Origin: CAG-791 sp045113775 | GTDB taxonomy: Bacteria > Bacillota > Clostridia > Lachnospirales > Lachnospiraceae | Reading direction: 5' to 3' | NCBI GenBank assembly: GCA_045113775.1 | Contig: JBGUJH010000132.1 | Location: forward strand, 1-23,945 | Length of the DNA: 23,945 nt | Shown here: positions 14,110 to 22,225 of the stretch, in pieces | Position numbering within the stretch: position 1 is the stretch's first letter | How the letters are laid out: every line of letters starts with the position of its first letter | Notes under the pieces: model-generated | Told to the model about the DNA's origin: nothing | The model's input: the letters and a program-made list of their open reading frames with translations, nothing else | Database searches by the model: none | Made by a program: the position numbers and the translations under genes

Positions 14110-16038
14110 ATGAATACAAGGCAGCTCCGTTATCTGGTCACCGTGGCGCGTATCGGCAATCTTTCCCATGCCGCCGGACATTTGGGTATCTCGCAGCCTG
14201 CACTGAGCAAGCTGATCCGCACATGGGAGGAGACATACGGGTTCCCCCTCTTTTTGAGGTTCGGCCATAAACTGGCCCCTACCGCAATAGGGCGCCTGTA
14301 TTTGGATTACGCGCAGCGCATTCTTGATGAACAGAACCGGATGATCCTTACAATGCGGTCAATGGGCGGCGAGCAGGGACAGAGCATTCGGCTATGTACT
14401 GCGCCGAACAGGGCTTCGATCATCTACAGCGAGATCTTTCACCGCTTTGCGCGTGTATACCCCGACATAGAGCTGAATCTTATAGAGCAGTATGCGCTGA
14501 ACCAGCCCTCCACAATCCTTCGCGGAAAAGCGGATCTGGCGTTAGGTGCCGGACCTGTTTCAACAGAAGTGGAAGACATACCGTTCGCAAGAGATGAACT
14601 TCTCGTCGCTCTCCCCGCCTCTCACCCTCTTTCTTCCCGAAAGAAGATACAGCTGAAAGAATTACGGGATACTCCTTTTGTCCTGCAAGGTCCTCTTAAC
14701 TACATCCGATCCATCACGAACCGCCTGTTTCCTGAAGCGGGATTTGAGCCAGTAACAGTATTTGAGTCAAATGACGTTTTTCTTTTGGACGCTATGCTTC
14801 GGAAAGGGGTAGGCGCCGGGTTCGTCTCACAGGTTCATGCCAACCCTTGTGAAGAGATTCGATACCTCTCTCTGGACCCTCCGGTCTACCAGATGATCCA
14901 CATCCGCTACCCCAAAGGACGCGCTCTCACAGATCCGCAGAAGTATCTTGCCGGCCTTCTGATCAGACAGCGTCTGCTTGATCGCCGCTACATACCGATC
15001 TCATCTCCCGAAGTACAGGAACTGCTCGAGATTGAGCGTTCGAAGACACAGAATGATTTGACTCAACCCTCCCTGCCTGCTGCCGGAGCTACAGCGAAGA
15101 TGGATGATAACAGCAATGAGATCAATCTGGACACCGCAGTCCTCAAATACATGATCGCGATCGTAGACGAAAAGAGCCTCTCGAAAGCGGCAGATCGCTT
15201 TTTCCTCGCGCAGCCTGCTCTCTCAAGGCATCTTCGCAATATGGAAAAAATGCTGGGTATGCAGCTCTTTTCTCGAAAGCATAATCGTCTGTATCCCACG
15301 AATATTGGAAAGATTTTTGTAAACAGTGCGCGGAACATTCTTCTATATGAAGAAGAAATGAACAGAGACCTGGCAAAATACCGCACAGGCCATGTAGATA
15401 AGATCACAGTCAACTGTGACTCTGTTTTGACACAGTTGTTTAGAGAGAAAATAGAAAAGCCTTTTTCGAAAGCACACCCTGACACAGAGATTGTGTTAAA
15501 CGGCGCGGATGAAGAACAGACTGTGGAAGCGCTCCGAAACGCTTCTTCGGAGATTGGGATTTTTCTGACCTGCCATCCCGAACATGATTTGTTAAGCTAT
15601 GAGATTCTTGGTGAAACAGAACTGGTGTATTGCAGAGATCCGGGGGCACCGCCGCTGCCATGCGGTACACATCCGGATCATGAAAAGATCATCTCTCCCG
15701 AAAACTGCCCTGCACATTGCAGCCTGCTGCTTTCCCCGGTAGGAACAACGCTTAGGAAAGAGCAGGACCGTCTGTTCTCTTCCCTATTCAGGAAACATCC
15801 CCGGATTGCGGCGGAGGCAGACTTTCCCATCCTCTGCAAGCTTGCGGAGCTTGGCGGAGGCGATACTATACTCCCCCTTAACACGCTTTCAAAAGAAACC
15901 GCTTTGCGCGCCTTTCATTTTTATCCCCCGGAAAAGCTGTTTCTTATTCTGGCGGACAATCCCAGTCGGCGCCTGCCTTCTTCCGTCGTCGAATTGATCG
16001 ATTTCATCCGAAGAGAGCTTATGTGGAAAACACCATAA
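14110..16038 (+). CDS. Tandem fusion of two LysR-family regulators
   Basis: 642 aa in one uninterrupted frame. The first half is a complete LysR protein: helix-turn-helix LSHAAGHLGISQPALSKLI (about 18-36), then a substrate-binding domain to about 295. After a linker (about 300-338) a second helix-turn-helix appears, SLSKAADRFFLAQPALSRHL (356-375), followed by a second binding domain to the end. Usual LysR length is about 300 aa, so this is exactly two. AAAAGGAGG 8 nt before the ATG sets the start. The halves differ considerably, so it is not a recent duplication. Divergence from tctC suggests control of the aldarate operon, perhaps sensing two ligands or acting as a built-in dimer. The second domain is more degenerate around the ligand cleft. 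Confidence 0.9.
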   Translation: MNTRQLRYLVTVARIGNLSHAAGHLGISQPALSKLIRTWEETYGFPLFLRFGHKLAPTAIGRLYLDYAQRILDEQNRMILTMRSMGGEQGQSIRLCTAPNRASIIYSEIFHRFARVYPDIELNLIEQYALNQPSTILRGKADLALGAGPVSTEVEDIPFARDELLVALPASHPLSSRKKIQLKELRDTPFVLQGPLNYIRSITNRLFPEAGFEPVTVFESNDVFLLDAMLRKGVGAGFVSQVHANPCEEIRYLSLDPPVYQMIHIRYPKGRALTDPQKYLAGLLIRQRLLDRRYIPISSPEVQELLEIERSKTQNDLTQPSLPAAGATAKMDDNSNEINLDTAVLKYMIAIVDEKSLSKAADRFFLAQPALSRHLRNMEKMLGMQLFSRKHNRLYPTNIGKIFVNSARNILLYEEEMNRDLAKYRTGHVDKITVNCDSVLTQLFREKIEKPFSKAHPDTEIVLNGADEEQTVEALRNASSEIGIFLTCHPEHDLLSYEILGETELVYCRDPGAPPLPCGTHPDHEKIISPENCPAHCSLLLSPVGTTLRKEQDRLFSSLFRKHPRIAAEADFPILCKLAELGGGDTILPLNTLSKETALRAFHFYPPEKLFLILADNPSRRLPSSVVELIDFIRRELMWKTP

Positions 16039-16049
16039 GCCAATGTATG

Positions 16050-16385
16050 GCCGAAATTGTCTGCCATGCACTCCTCGGGATCAACGACTCTCCCGCCTTG
16101 TCCGAGGCAGACGCGGGCGTCGCGATCGCCGCAGGCGCTGCTATCGCAAGAGAGATTGCAGATATAACGATTTCCGCGGATGATCTGCGGGAGCTTATCG
16201 TTCTTCGGAGGATCAGCAACCGCTTGATGGACAGGATCGACAACAACTACCGCCGGATCATGCTCTTCAACGGAGGACTTATCGCTTTGGGTCTCTTTGG
16301 CATGATGCCGCCGGCTTCTTCGGCGCTTTATCACAATATTTCGACTATCTATTTCAGTTTGGACAGCATGAAGAACCTTCTGTGA
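16050..16385 (+). pseudogene. C-terminal remnant of a heavy-metal P1B-type ATPase
   Basis: About 105 codons match the end of CadA/ZntA/CopA-type ATPases: GINDSPALSEADAGVAI (hinge), GAAIAREIADITIS, then two membrane helices through FNGGLIALGLFGMMPPASSA to SLDSMKNLL. The hinge should read G-D-G-I-N-D-S, but here it is LLGINDS. The phosphorylation site, nucleotide domain and six helices are absent, so it cannot pump. An ATG at 16023 overlaps the end of the LysR gene but gives only this stub. It looks like the scar of a deletion that joined the regulator to the ATPase tail. Confidence 0.85.
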
Positions 16386-16391
16386 CACAAA

Positions 16392-16437
16392 AAAGGCTTC
16401 CGGCAGAGCTGAGAATCACAGTTCGCCGGAAGCCTTT
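16392..16437 (-). terminator. Terminator of the yiaK-yiaL operon
   Basis: A perfect 13-bp stem, AAAGGCTTCCGGC (16392-16404) with GCCGGAAGCCTTT (16425-16437). Read leftward it is followed by TTT TTT GTGTC, giving U6, so it serves the minus-strand operon ending at 16500. In the plus direction the T-run is only three. Confidence 0.85.
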
Positions 16438-16499
16438 AACTATCAAATCATATATATTCTATATGGAGCGCACTCCGTTTGTATATCGCCGGGGAGATC

Positions 16500-17003
16500 T
16501 CAGCGCACACATGCCTCCACCGGGATCTTCATGACGATCTTCCGAAAAGCTCTGGGGCCTTCCTCCCGGCACTGTCCCGGAATATGCACATCCCAGGGAA
16601 AGTAGATCGCATAAGCGCCGGGCGACATGACCACACTTCCCTCCTTTTGCGCGGGGTCATTCTCGTAGAACAGGATATCCCCGGGTGTCCCGAGCAGATC
16701 CTCCCGGACAGTCCCCTTTCCGCTGTCTATATAGAACGAAGCTGTCTCCGGTCCTCCTGAGACAAAAAATTGAAGGTCCGCATATTTTCTGTGAATCTCC
16801 GGATAGTGCTCCTGTCTGGGACCGGTCTCACGGTCCATGACCTGAAGGATCACGGGGACGCCGCCGATCTCCATCGGGAAATTTCCGACGGGATGCGATT
16901 TAAGGTCCGCTTCCTTGAGGAAATGCAGCGCTTCGCAAAGGACCCCGGGAAGGACTGCGGCCTGCGACTCAAAAAATTCATTATTTACATTGCCGTAAAA
17001 CAT
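16500..17003 (-). CDS. yiaL: YhcH/YjgK/YiaL family protein
   Basis: 167 aa of the DUF386 cupin-like family. Metal-binding candidates are E69 and H71 in PEIHRKYADLQ, D76, and H140 in FPWDVHIPG. E. coli YiaL sits in the 2,3-diketo-L-gulonate operon, and relatives (YhcH, EbgC) act on sugars as probable anomerases or isomerases. The exact reaction for YiaL is unsettled. It is the last gene of a yiaKLMNO-like operon, 35 bp after the EamA gene. AGGAG lies 6-7 nt before the ATG. Confidence 0.87.
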   Translation of the reverse strand: MFYGNVNNEFFESQAAVLPGVLCEALHFLKEADLKSHPVGNFPMEIGGVPVILQVMDRETGPRQEHYPEIHRKYADLQFFVSGGPETASFYIDSGKGTVREDLLGTPGDILFYENDPAQKEGSVVMSPGAYAIYFPWDVHIPGQCREEGPRAFRKIVMKIPVEACVR

Positions 17004-17038
17004 AATTCTCTCCTATGACAGATCGCGCAAAAGATCTG

Positions 17039-17887
17039 CTAAAACAGATTTGCCAGCAAAATACCGAAAAGGAACAATGCTGTGCCCAGAATGATATGTA
17101 CAGTGATGGTCTCCTTCCATAGCAAAGTTGCCCAGAGAAGAGACAAAAGAACGGTCGAACTCTGGATGATCGTCGCCGTAAAGACAGGAACTGTCCGAAA
17201 AGCTACCGCCTGAAGCAGAAACCCAAGGCCTGTGATCGCGCCCAGTGCCAGTACCGCAAGCACCGCGGAAAGACGAATGCTCTCCGCAGGCGCCCCGGTG
17301 GGAGGAATAGTACAGGCGGCAGCAAGGCCGCCTATGAAAAACATGGACATATTCATCTCCACGGTTCCCATCTCGCCCAACAGCCTCTTCTGGCAGACCG
17401 AGAACAGGGCCGCTCCCGCGCCGGCCGCTATGAAAGCCGGAAGCAGATGCCCCTGCCCTTCCATAAAACTGCCCGTCGGCGCGCCGTTCCATGAGATCAG
17501 TCCTATTCCCAGAATGCAGAAAACTGCTCCGGCAATCGCTTTGATCTTAACTTTCTCGTGAAACACGAACACAGAGACCAAAAGCACAACGACCGTCTGT
17601 ACCGGCCAGATCACGATGTTCCCATAGGAAAACCCTTTCTCAACACCGTAATTTTCACCCAGATAATGCAACGCTTTCATAAGGCCGCCGAAAATAATGA
17701 TGCGGTTCAACGAAAGCCGGCAGGCGCGCCTGCCGCGGACAAGCAGCAGGCAGCGCAGAAACAAGATCCCGATTGCAAATCTCAGAAAGGATGTCATGAA
17801 GGGGGAAAATGTCTGTCCCGCCAGCTTGATCAGGATCCCGCCGAAGCTGAACATCACTGCCTGTATGATCAGATACACATACCCCAT
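17039..17887 (-). CDS. EamA/DMT-family transporter
   Basis: 282 aa with ten predicted membrane helices in two EamA repeats of five (about 1-135 and 145-282). The family features are an N-terminal FSFGGILIKLAG and FHEKVKIKAIAGAVFCILGI at the end of the first repeat, mirrored by LWKETITVHIILGTALFLFG in the second. The family moves small metabolites, usually outward. It lies 22 bp after the TRAP large-subunit gene and is co-transcribed. It has no counterpart in the E. coli yia operon. The substrate is unknown. Confidence 0.85.
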   Translation of the reverse strand: MGYVYLIIQAVMFSFGGILIKLAGQTFSPFMTSFLRFAIGILFLRCLLLVRGRRACRLSLNRIIIFGGLMKALHYLGENYGVEKGFSYGNIVIWPVQTVVVLLVSVFVFHEKVKIKAIAGAVFCILGIGLISWNGAPTGSFMEGQGHLLPAFIAAGAGAALFSVCQKRLLGEMGTVEMNMSMFFIGGLAAACTIPPTGAPAESIRLSAVLAVLALGAITGLGFLLQAVAFRTVPVFTATIIQSSTVLLSLLWATLLWKETITVHIILGTALFLFGILLANLF

Positions 17888-17909
17888 TTTTCACTCCATC
17901 CCGCCTGAG

Positions 17910-19199
17910 TTAAAACATTGCCGGGAACACAGTCGCCGGTATCATGAGCCAGAAGTCAGGGAACAGGATCAGCAGGAGCAGCACAGCCAGAGAGGAAAGG
18001 AAATAGGGAAGAGCCCCTCGGAATCCCTCCTCGATACTGATTCCGCTGATGCTCGAAGCGAGCAGCAGGCAGAGTCCGTAAGGCGGTGTGACAAGTCCCA
18101 GCGCAAGCGTCACGATGACGATAAGTCCCAGAATGATCGGGCTGATCCCCAGTGCGATGGCGGACGGAAGGATGATCGGCACGAACAGGATCATGGCAGG
18201 GACCGCATCCATAAAGGTCCCGACGAACATAAAGAATGCGACGCAGACCAGAAGGAAGATCAGCCTGCCGCCGGGCAGACCCGTGAAGAATCCCTGGACC
18301 AGGACATTGAGCCTGTAGTAGCTGAGCAGCTCGCCCAGTGCGTTTGCGGTCGCAAGCGCGAACAGGGAGAGCGACGCCATCTTCATGGTCTCGATGAGCA
18401 GGAAAGGAAGACGGCTGATCTTAATGGAGCGGTAAAAGAAGATTCCAACAAGCAGGGCATAAATGCAGGCGAACGCAGCGGATTCTGTCGGTGTGAACAG
18501 TCCGGAAACAATGCCGCCGATCAGGATGATCGGAGTGAGCAGCGCCGGCATGGAGACCAGTGTATGTTTCATCGCGGTCTTAAACGGCACCCTTTCACTT
18601 TGAGGGAAATTCTTTTTATTCGAAAACGTCTTGATCACTGCCATCTGCGCAATGCCGAGCAGAATGCCGGGGACAATGCCGGACATGAACAGGGCTCCCG
18701 TTGAGGAATTCGATATGCCGGCAAAAACGACCATCGTAATACTCGGCGGAATGATGGAGCCGAGTGTTGATGAAGCTGCCGTGACGCCCACCGATGTTCC
18801 CTTATCATACCCCTGCTTCTCCATAGCGGGAATAAAGATCTTGCCGACGCCGGAGGTATCTGCCTGAGAGGAACCGGATATTCCCGCGAACACCATGGAA
18901 ACAAGTACATTGGCATAGGCCAGTCCGCCCTTCCAATGTCCTACCAGATCACAGATGCACTCGATCAGCTTCTCCGTAATTCCGGCTTCATTCATGAGAT
19001 TGGCCGCAAGAATGAACAGCGGCACAGCCAGCAGCGTGAAGCTGTTGAGGCCGTTGAACATCTTGGTGAACACAACGGTGTTGGGAATATCAGGCATGCA
19101 GGCGATGCCAGTGAAGGACACTATGCCAAGGGCGAATGAGATCGGAACGCCGATGGCCACAAATACGATGAACATAATTACGAGAATGGCGCCAAGCAT
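17910..19199 (-). CDS. yiaN: TRAP transporter large permease (DctM/YiaN type)
   Basis: 429 aa, about 12 membrane helices. DctM hallmarks include ADTSGVGKIFIPAMEKQGY (residues about 113-131), SSTLGSIIPPSI and the second-half FMDAVPAMILFVPIILP. It forms the sodium-coupled transport channel with the Q subunit. Its ATG overlaps the dctQ stop by one base (TGATG), indicating coupled translation. The neighbouring yiaK and yiaL genes point to 2,3-diketo-L-gulonate or a related keto-acid sugar as cargo (inference). Confidence 0.92.
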   Translation of the reverse strand: MLGAILVIMFIVFVAIGVPISFALGIVSFTGIACMPDIPNTVVFTKMFNGLNSFTLLAVPLFILAANLMNEAGITEKLIECICDLVGHWKGGLAYANVLVSMVFAGISGSSQADTSGVGKIFIPAMEKQGYDKGTSVGVTAASSTLGSIIPPSITMVVFAGISNSSTGALFMSGIVPGILLGIAQMAVIKTFSNKKNFPQSERVPFKTAMKHTLVSMPALLTPIILIGGIVSGLFTPTESAAFACIYALLVGIFFYRSIKISRLPFLLIETMKMASLSLFALATANALGELLSYYRLNVLVQGFFTGLPGGRLIFLLVCVAFFMFVGTFMDAVPAMILFVPIILPSAIALGISPIILGLIVIVTLALGLVTPPYGLCLLLASSISGISIEEGFRGALPYFLSSLAVLLLLILFPDFWLMIPATVFPAMF

Positions 19200-19684
19200 C
19201 AGTCATTTCCTCCTTTCGCAAGTTTACCAATGTCCTCAATGATATGGCCGATCAGGTAGATCGACGCCGTAAGCCCGCAGATCGGCAGGCAGATCCAGGT
19301 CGGACCGCGGTTGAAGCTCGGGATGTTGATCCACTTGTAATTCCAGAACTGCTTCGTAATCTGCGCCCCGTAAAAGGCCATAAGTACCGAGAAGATCAGC
19401 ATTACGGCGCTGATAAAAATATGAAGGAGGATCTTCTTTCTGGGATCCTTGATCATTTCGCTGACCGAGGTAAAGGCGAAATGAGCATCCGAGTGCACCA
19501 TTGCGCCCGCTCCCATGAAGACCGCCCAGATAAAGGAATACATGGAAACATCTTCTGTCCACATGGCCGCGATACCGAGATAACGGCATACCATCTGCGT
19601 AACGACCGCCACCAGGAAAATGGAGAGAAAAGCGCCTCCAACAGCAATTTGGATCTTCTGCATTGTATCTAAGAATTTTCTCAT
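19199..19684 (-). CDS. yiaM: TRAP transporter small permease (DctQ/YiaM type)
   Basis: 161 aa with four membrane helices (about 12-34, 45-65, 85-107 and 130-150). The DctQ signature VTQMVCRYLGIAAMWTEDVS is at about 27-46, then the second helix FIWAVFMGAGAMV. It partners the DctM subunit and receives the binding protein. CCGGAG lies 6 nt before the ATG. The 121-bp gap to the binding-protein gene holds two stem-loops. Confidence 0.9.
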   Translation of the reverse strand: MRKFLDTMQKIQIAVGGAFLSIFLVAVVTQMVCRYLGIAAMWTEDVSMYSFIWAVFMGAGAMVHSDAHFAFTSVSEMIKDPRKKILLHIFISAVMLIFSVLMAFYGAQITKQFWNYKWINIPSFNRGPTWICLPICGLTASIYLIGHIIEDIGKLAKGGND

Positions 19685-19712
19685 GGTTTTCTCCGGAATT
19701 CTTTTTACTGAA

Positions 19713-19794
19713 GGCTCCGAAGGTCTCCTCCGGAGCCCGGTGATGAACTGCTATCCTTCAGGATCTCCCCTCTTGAGGAAAGACCTGTCCTGAA
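19713..19794 (-). other. Stem-loops between the TRAP binding-protein and small-permease genes
   Basis: GGCTCCG (19713-19719) pairs with CGGAGCC (19731-19737), and TTCAGGA (19757-19763) with TCCTGAA (19788-19794). The latter encloses an inner CCTC-TT-GAGG. No U-run follows in the leftward direction. As at tctC-tctB, they sit just after the binding-protein gene, where such structures usually protect its mRNA. Confidence 0.5.
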
Positions 19795-19805
19795 CGGTTA
19801 AGTGC

Positions 19806-20864
19806 TTATTTGGCAGTGTTGCGGATCATTTCCAGCTGCTCTGTCATGCCGTTTGCCTCGGCAAAAGAATCCTGGATCGGGATCGCGATAGCTTTGAAAG
19901 CATCGATGTCGATGTCCGCGTGCTCTGTGACCACGGCGCCTTCCTCGATCGCTTTCTGCTTGGACTCTTCAAACATCCTGTAGGTGATCTCGCGCTCTTC
20001 TTCCTGTGCTGCCTTCGACGCTGTGTCGATCCATTCCTTCTGCTCATCGGTGAGCCTGTCGTATTTGCTGCCGTCCATCAAAAACAGCCTGGTCGTATAG
20101 TCATGGTGTGTTTCAGAAATATATTTTCCGTTGGGAGTCTTGTGGTGCTCCTTCAGCGTCAGGTTCGTGTAATCGTTCTCAGCGCCGTCAACAACGCCCT
20201 GCTGAAGTGCCTGGTAGAGCTCGCCCCATGCGACAGTCGTGGGGATCGCGCCGCAGTTCTTAAAGAAATCCTGCTGCACAACAGCTGACTGTGTGCGGAT
20301 GCTCAGGCCTTTGAGATCCTGCGGGCCTGTGACCGCCTGTTTCGCATATACATCGCGGACGGAGGAGGACCAGTATCCCATGATCTTGAACTGATTGCCG
20401 GTCTTTTCCTGAACAATATCCTTCATGGCGCTTCCGAAATCGCCGTCCACGCTTGCTTCCCAGTGATCGAAACTGTCAAACAGGTATTCCAGAGAGAAAA
20501 TATCGATTTCCGGAACACCGATCGCCGTCATAAAGCCCGGGGAAGAGACGACCATATCCGCCGCTCCCATTGTCAGCTTTTCAACCAGTTCGGACTCATT
20601 CTCACCGAGAGTTCCCTTGTGCACCGTGACAGCAATCTTGCCGCCAGAGACCTCCTCCGCCACTTCCTTGAACTTATCGAGTCCGTAGCTGTAGGGGTTG
20701 GTCGGATCTGTCGCATTAGATGCGATGATCAGCGTAAGTTCCGCATTTGCGGAACCTGTGTCCGCCGCAGCTTCGGGCTGTGCTGCCGGAGCGGATCCTC
20801 CGCAGCCCGCAAGAAGAGAGATCGCCATACCTGCTGCTGCCAAAACAGAGATAATTCTTTTCAT
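19806..20864 (-). CDS. yiaO: TRAP transporter substrate-binding lipoprotein (DctP/YiaO type)
   Basis: 352 aa. Lipoprotein signal with lipobox LAGC (C21) and a short Ala/Pro tether. The DctP fold has the conserved LKGLSIRTQSAVVQ stretch, whose arginine binds the ligand carboxylate, then ELYQALQQGVVDGAEND. It captures an acidic sugar outside the membrane for the Q/M permease. The second of two close ATGs (20864) is 9 nt after GGAGG and is preferred. It lies 36 bp after yiaK in the operon. Gram-positive context explains lipid anchoring. Confidence 0.92.
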   Translation of the reverse strand: MKRIISVLAAAGMAISLLAGCGGSAPAAQPEAAADTGSANAELTLIIASNATDPTNPYSYGLDKFKEVAEEVSGGKIAVTVHKGTLGENESELVEKLTMGAADMVVSSPGFMTAIGVPEIDIFSLEYLFDSFDHWEASVDGDFGSAMKDIVQEKTGNQFKIMGYWSSSVRDVYAKQAVTGPQDLKGLSIRTQSAVVQQDFFKNCGAIPTTVAWGELYQALQQGVVDGAENDYTNLTLKEHHKTPNGKYISETHHDYTTRLFLMDGSKYDRLTDEQKEWIDTASKAAQEEEREITYRMFEESKQKAIEEGAVVTEHADIDIDAFKAIAIPIQDSFAEANGMTEQLEMIRNTAK

Positions 20865-20900
20865 TGTCATATTCCTCCCATTATTCTTGTTTATTTCTGA

Positions 20901-21905
20901 TTATTTGGAACGGATGATATTCCAGACTTCATCGTTGACCGGGATACCTTTTTCCCGATTCTCTTTTCTCGTTCCCAGTTCCAGCTCGCCGGGATAGAAC
21001 ACCCTTCCGCCTTCCTGAACCGGAACGGAAGTGTGAAGGTCATCGATCAGTTCCCTGATGATCCTGTCCGTGGTCTCCCCGTCATTGAATTTTCCGGGAT
21101 CGATCGCGATCATGATCTGGGAAAGCCCGACCTCATCGCCGAAGGTCCCGATCTTCTGAACAGAATTTGCGTTCGTCATGACTGTGGAGATCAGATCTAA
21201 AAGGATGGACAGTCCGCTTCCTTTCCAATACCCCATCGGAAGGACACGCCATGTCTTTTCGATCGCTGCCGGATCTGTCGTGAGATTCCCTTCCTCATCA
21301 TAACCGCCGGGAACCGGCAGCTGCTTTCCGTTGAGCCTGGCCTCCTCGATCTTACCGTAAGAGAACTGGGAGATCGCGCAGTCAACGACTACGTGCTCGC
21401 CATTGGACCTGGGAACCGCGAAGATGATCGGGTTGTTTCCGATCTTCCTGTCCTTACCTCCCCACGCCGGCATATTAGGCATCGTATTGGACCAGCAGAT
21501 CCCGATGCAGCCGTTATTTGCAGCCTGCCATCCGTAAGTTCCGCCGCGCATCCAATGGTTGTTGTTGCCCAGTGCGACCAGACCGATCCCATACTGATGC
21601 GCCAGCTCGCAGGCTCTCTCCATCGCCTGATGCGCATTCAGAGGTCCAAATCCCCTGTTGCCGTTCCAGCGCTCGATTGCGCCAAAAGACTGCACGCACT
21701 CTGCGGTGACCTTCGGATCGATGCTCCCGTGGTCCAGATACTCAACTACTCTGGGGAAGCGGATATATCCGTGACTGTATACGCCGTCAAGGCTGTTGTC
21801 AGCAAATACCGTTGCTGCATCCAAGGCGTTCTTTTCCGAAAAGCCGCGATCCCGAAGAATTCTCTCGAATTCTTTCAACAAATCCTCATACTGAATTCTA
21901 GGCAT
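20901..21905 (-). CDS. yiaK: 2,3-diketo-L-gulonate reductase (Ldh_2/YiaK family)
   Basis: 334 aa of the malate/L-sulfolactate/ureidoglycolate dehydrogenase family. The catalytic histidine is H45 in DGVYSHGYIRFPR. NNNHWMRGGTYGWQAA, WGGKDRKIGNNP and LPMGYWKGSGLSILLD match YiaK/DlgD, which reduces 2,3-diketo-L-gulonate with NADH to 3-keto-L-gulonate in ascorbate breakdown. The ATG at 21905 has AAGGAGAAG just upstream; a 33-codon extension would run through the operator and is rejected. It is the first gene of the operon with the TRAP transporter and yiaL. The kinase and epimerases needed downstream are not in the window. Confidence 0.9.
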   Translation of the reverse strand: MPRIQYEDLLKEFERILRDRGFSEKNALDAATVFADNSLDGVYSHGYIRFPRVVEYLDHGSIDPKVTAECVQSFGAIERWNGNRGFGPLNAHQAMERACELAHQYGIGLVALGNNNHWMRGGTYGWQAANNGCIGICWSNTMPNMPAWGGKDRKIGNNPIIFAVPRSNGEHVVVDCAISQFSYGKIEEARLNGKQLPVPGGYDEEGNLTTDPAAIEKTWRVLPMGYWKGSGLSILLDLISTVMTNANSVQKIGTFGDEVGLSQIMIAIDPGKFNDGETTDRIIRELIDDLHTSVPVQEGGRVFYPGELELGTRKENREKGIPVNDEVWNIIRSK

Positions 21906-21951
21906 GTCCCTTCTCCTTAACATAATTATGAGCGGTGGCCTCCGCTTTTTT

Positions 21952-21963
21952 GCAATCGATTGC
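21952..21963. promoter_or_regulatory. LacI-family operator O1
   Basis: A perfect palindrome, GCAATCGATTGC, lies 12 bp past the yiaK -10 and so covers the transcription start region. This is the position for direct repression. The central CG with symmetric arms is the usual LacI/GalR-type operator form. Confidence 0.8.
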
Positions 21964-21975
21964 GTTTGCAATATT

Positions 21976-22004
21976 ATATTAACATGCGTTCGTAATTTCG
22001 GCAA
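21976..22004 (-). promoter_or_regulatory. Promoter of the yiaK operon
   Basis: On the minus strand TTGCCG (21999-22004) and TAATAT (21976-21981) are exactly 17 bp apart, about 70 bp upstream of yiaK. O1 follows directly. Confidence 0.65.
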
Positions 22005-22103
22005 TACCGTTATTATGCTCGTTATTACGAACTTTATGAGCCAAAATTATGCATATTCTACAAGTCGCTATCAAAATCATTCATTCTATGTGGTCTGCTT
22101 TTT

Positions 22104-22115
22104 GCAATCGATTGC
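22104..22115. promoter_or_regulatory. LacI-family operator O2
   Basis: A second perfect GCAATCGATTGC with the same T-rich left flank as O1, centred 152 bp upstream of it. Two identical operators at this distance fit repression by DNA looping. A separate inverted repeat, AATCGAG/CTCGATT, lies at 22125-22151, between O2 and the lacI terminator. Confidence 0.8.
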
Positions 22116-22165
22116 TATCGCTGTAATCGAGTAGTCTGTGCCTGCTCGATTGACTGTTGGTCGCA

Positions 22166-22207
22166 CAAAAAAAGATGGGCGGAAACCTTCCTGCCCATCT
22201 TTTTTTG
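22166..22207 (-). terminator. Terminator of the lacI-type gene
   Basis: A perfect 15-bp stem, CAAAAAAAGATGGGC (22166-22180) with GCCCATCTTTTTTTG (22193-22207), and a 12-nt loop. It starts 19 bp past the regulator's stop and works in either direction. It separates regulator transcription from the yiaK promoter. Confidence 0.9.
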
Positions 22208-22225
22208 TCTTTATGTGTACCGCGA

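Noticed and set aside
17697..18704. 335-codon plus-strand open frame opposite the TRAP permease
   Set aside because: Highly charged low-complexity D/E/Q/R/H product, typical of the antisense of a membrane protein gene; no ribosome site.
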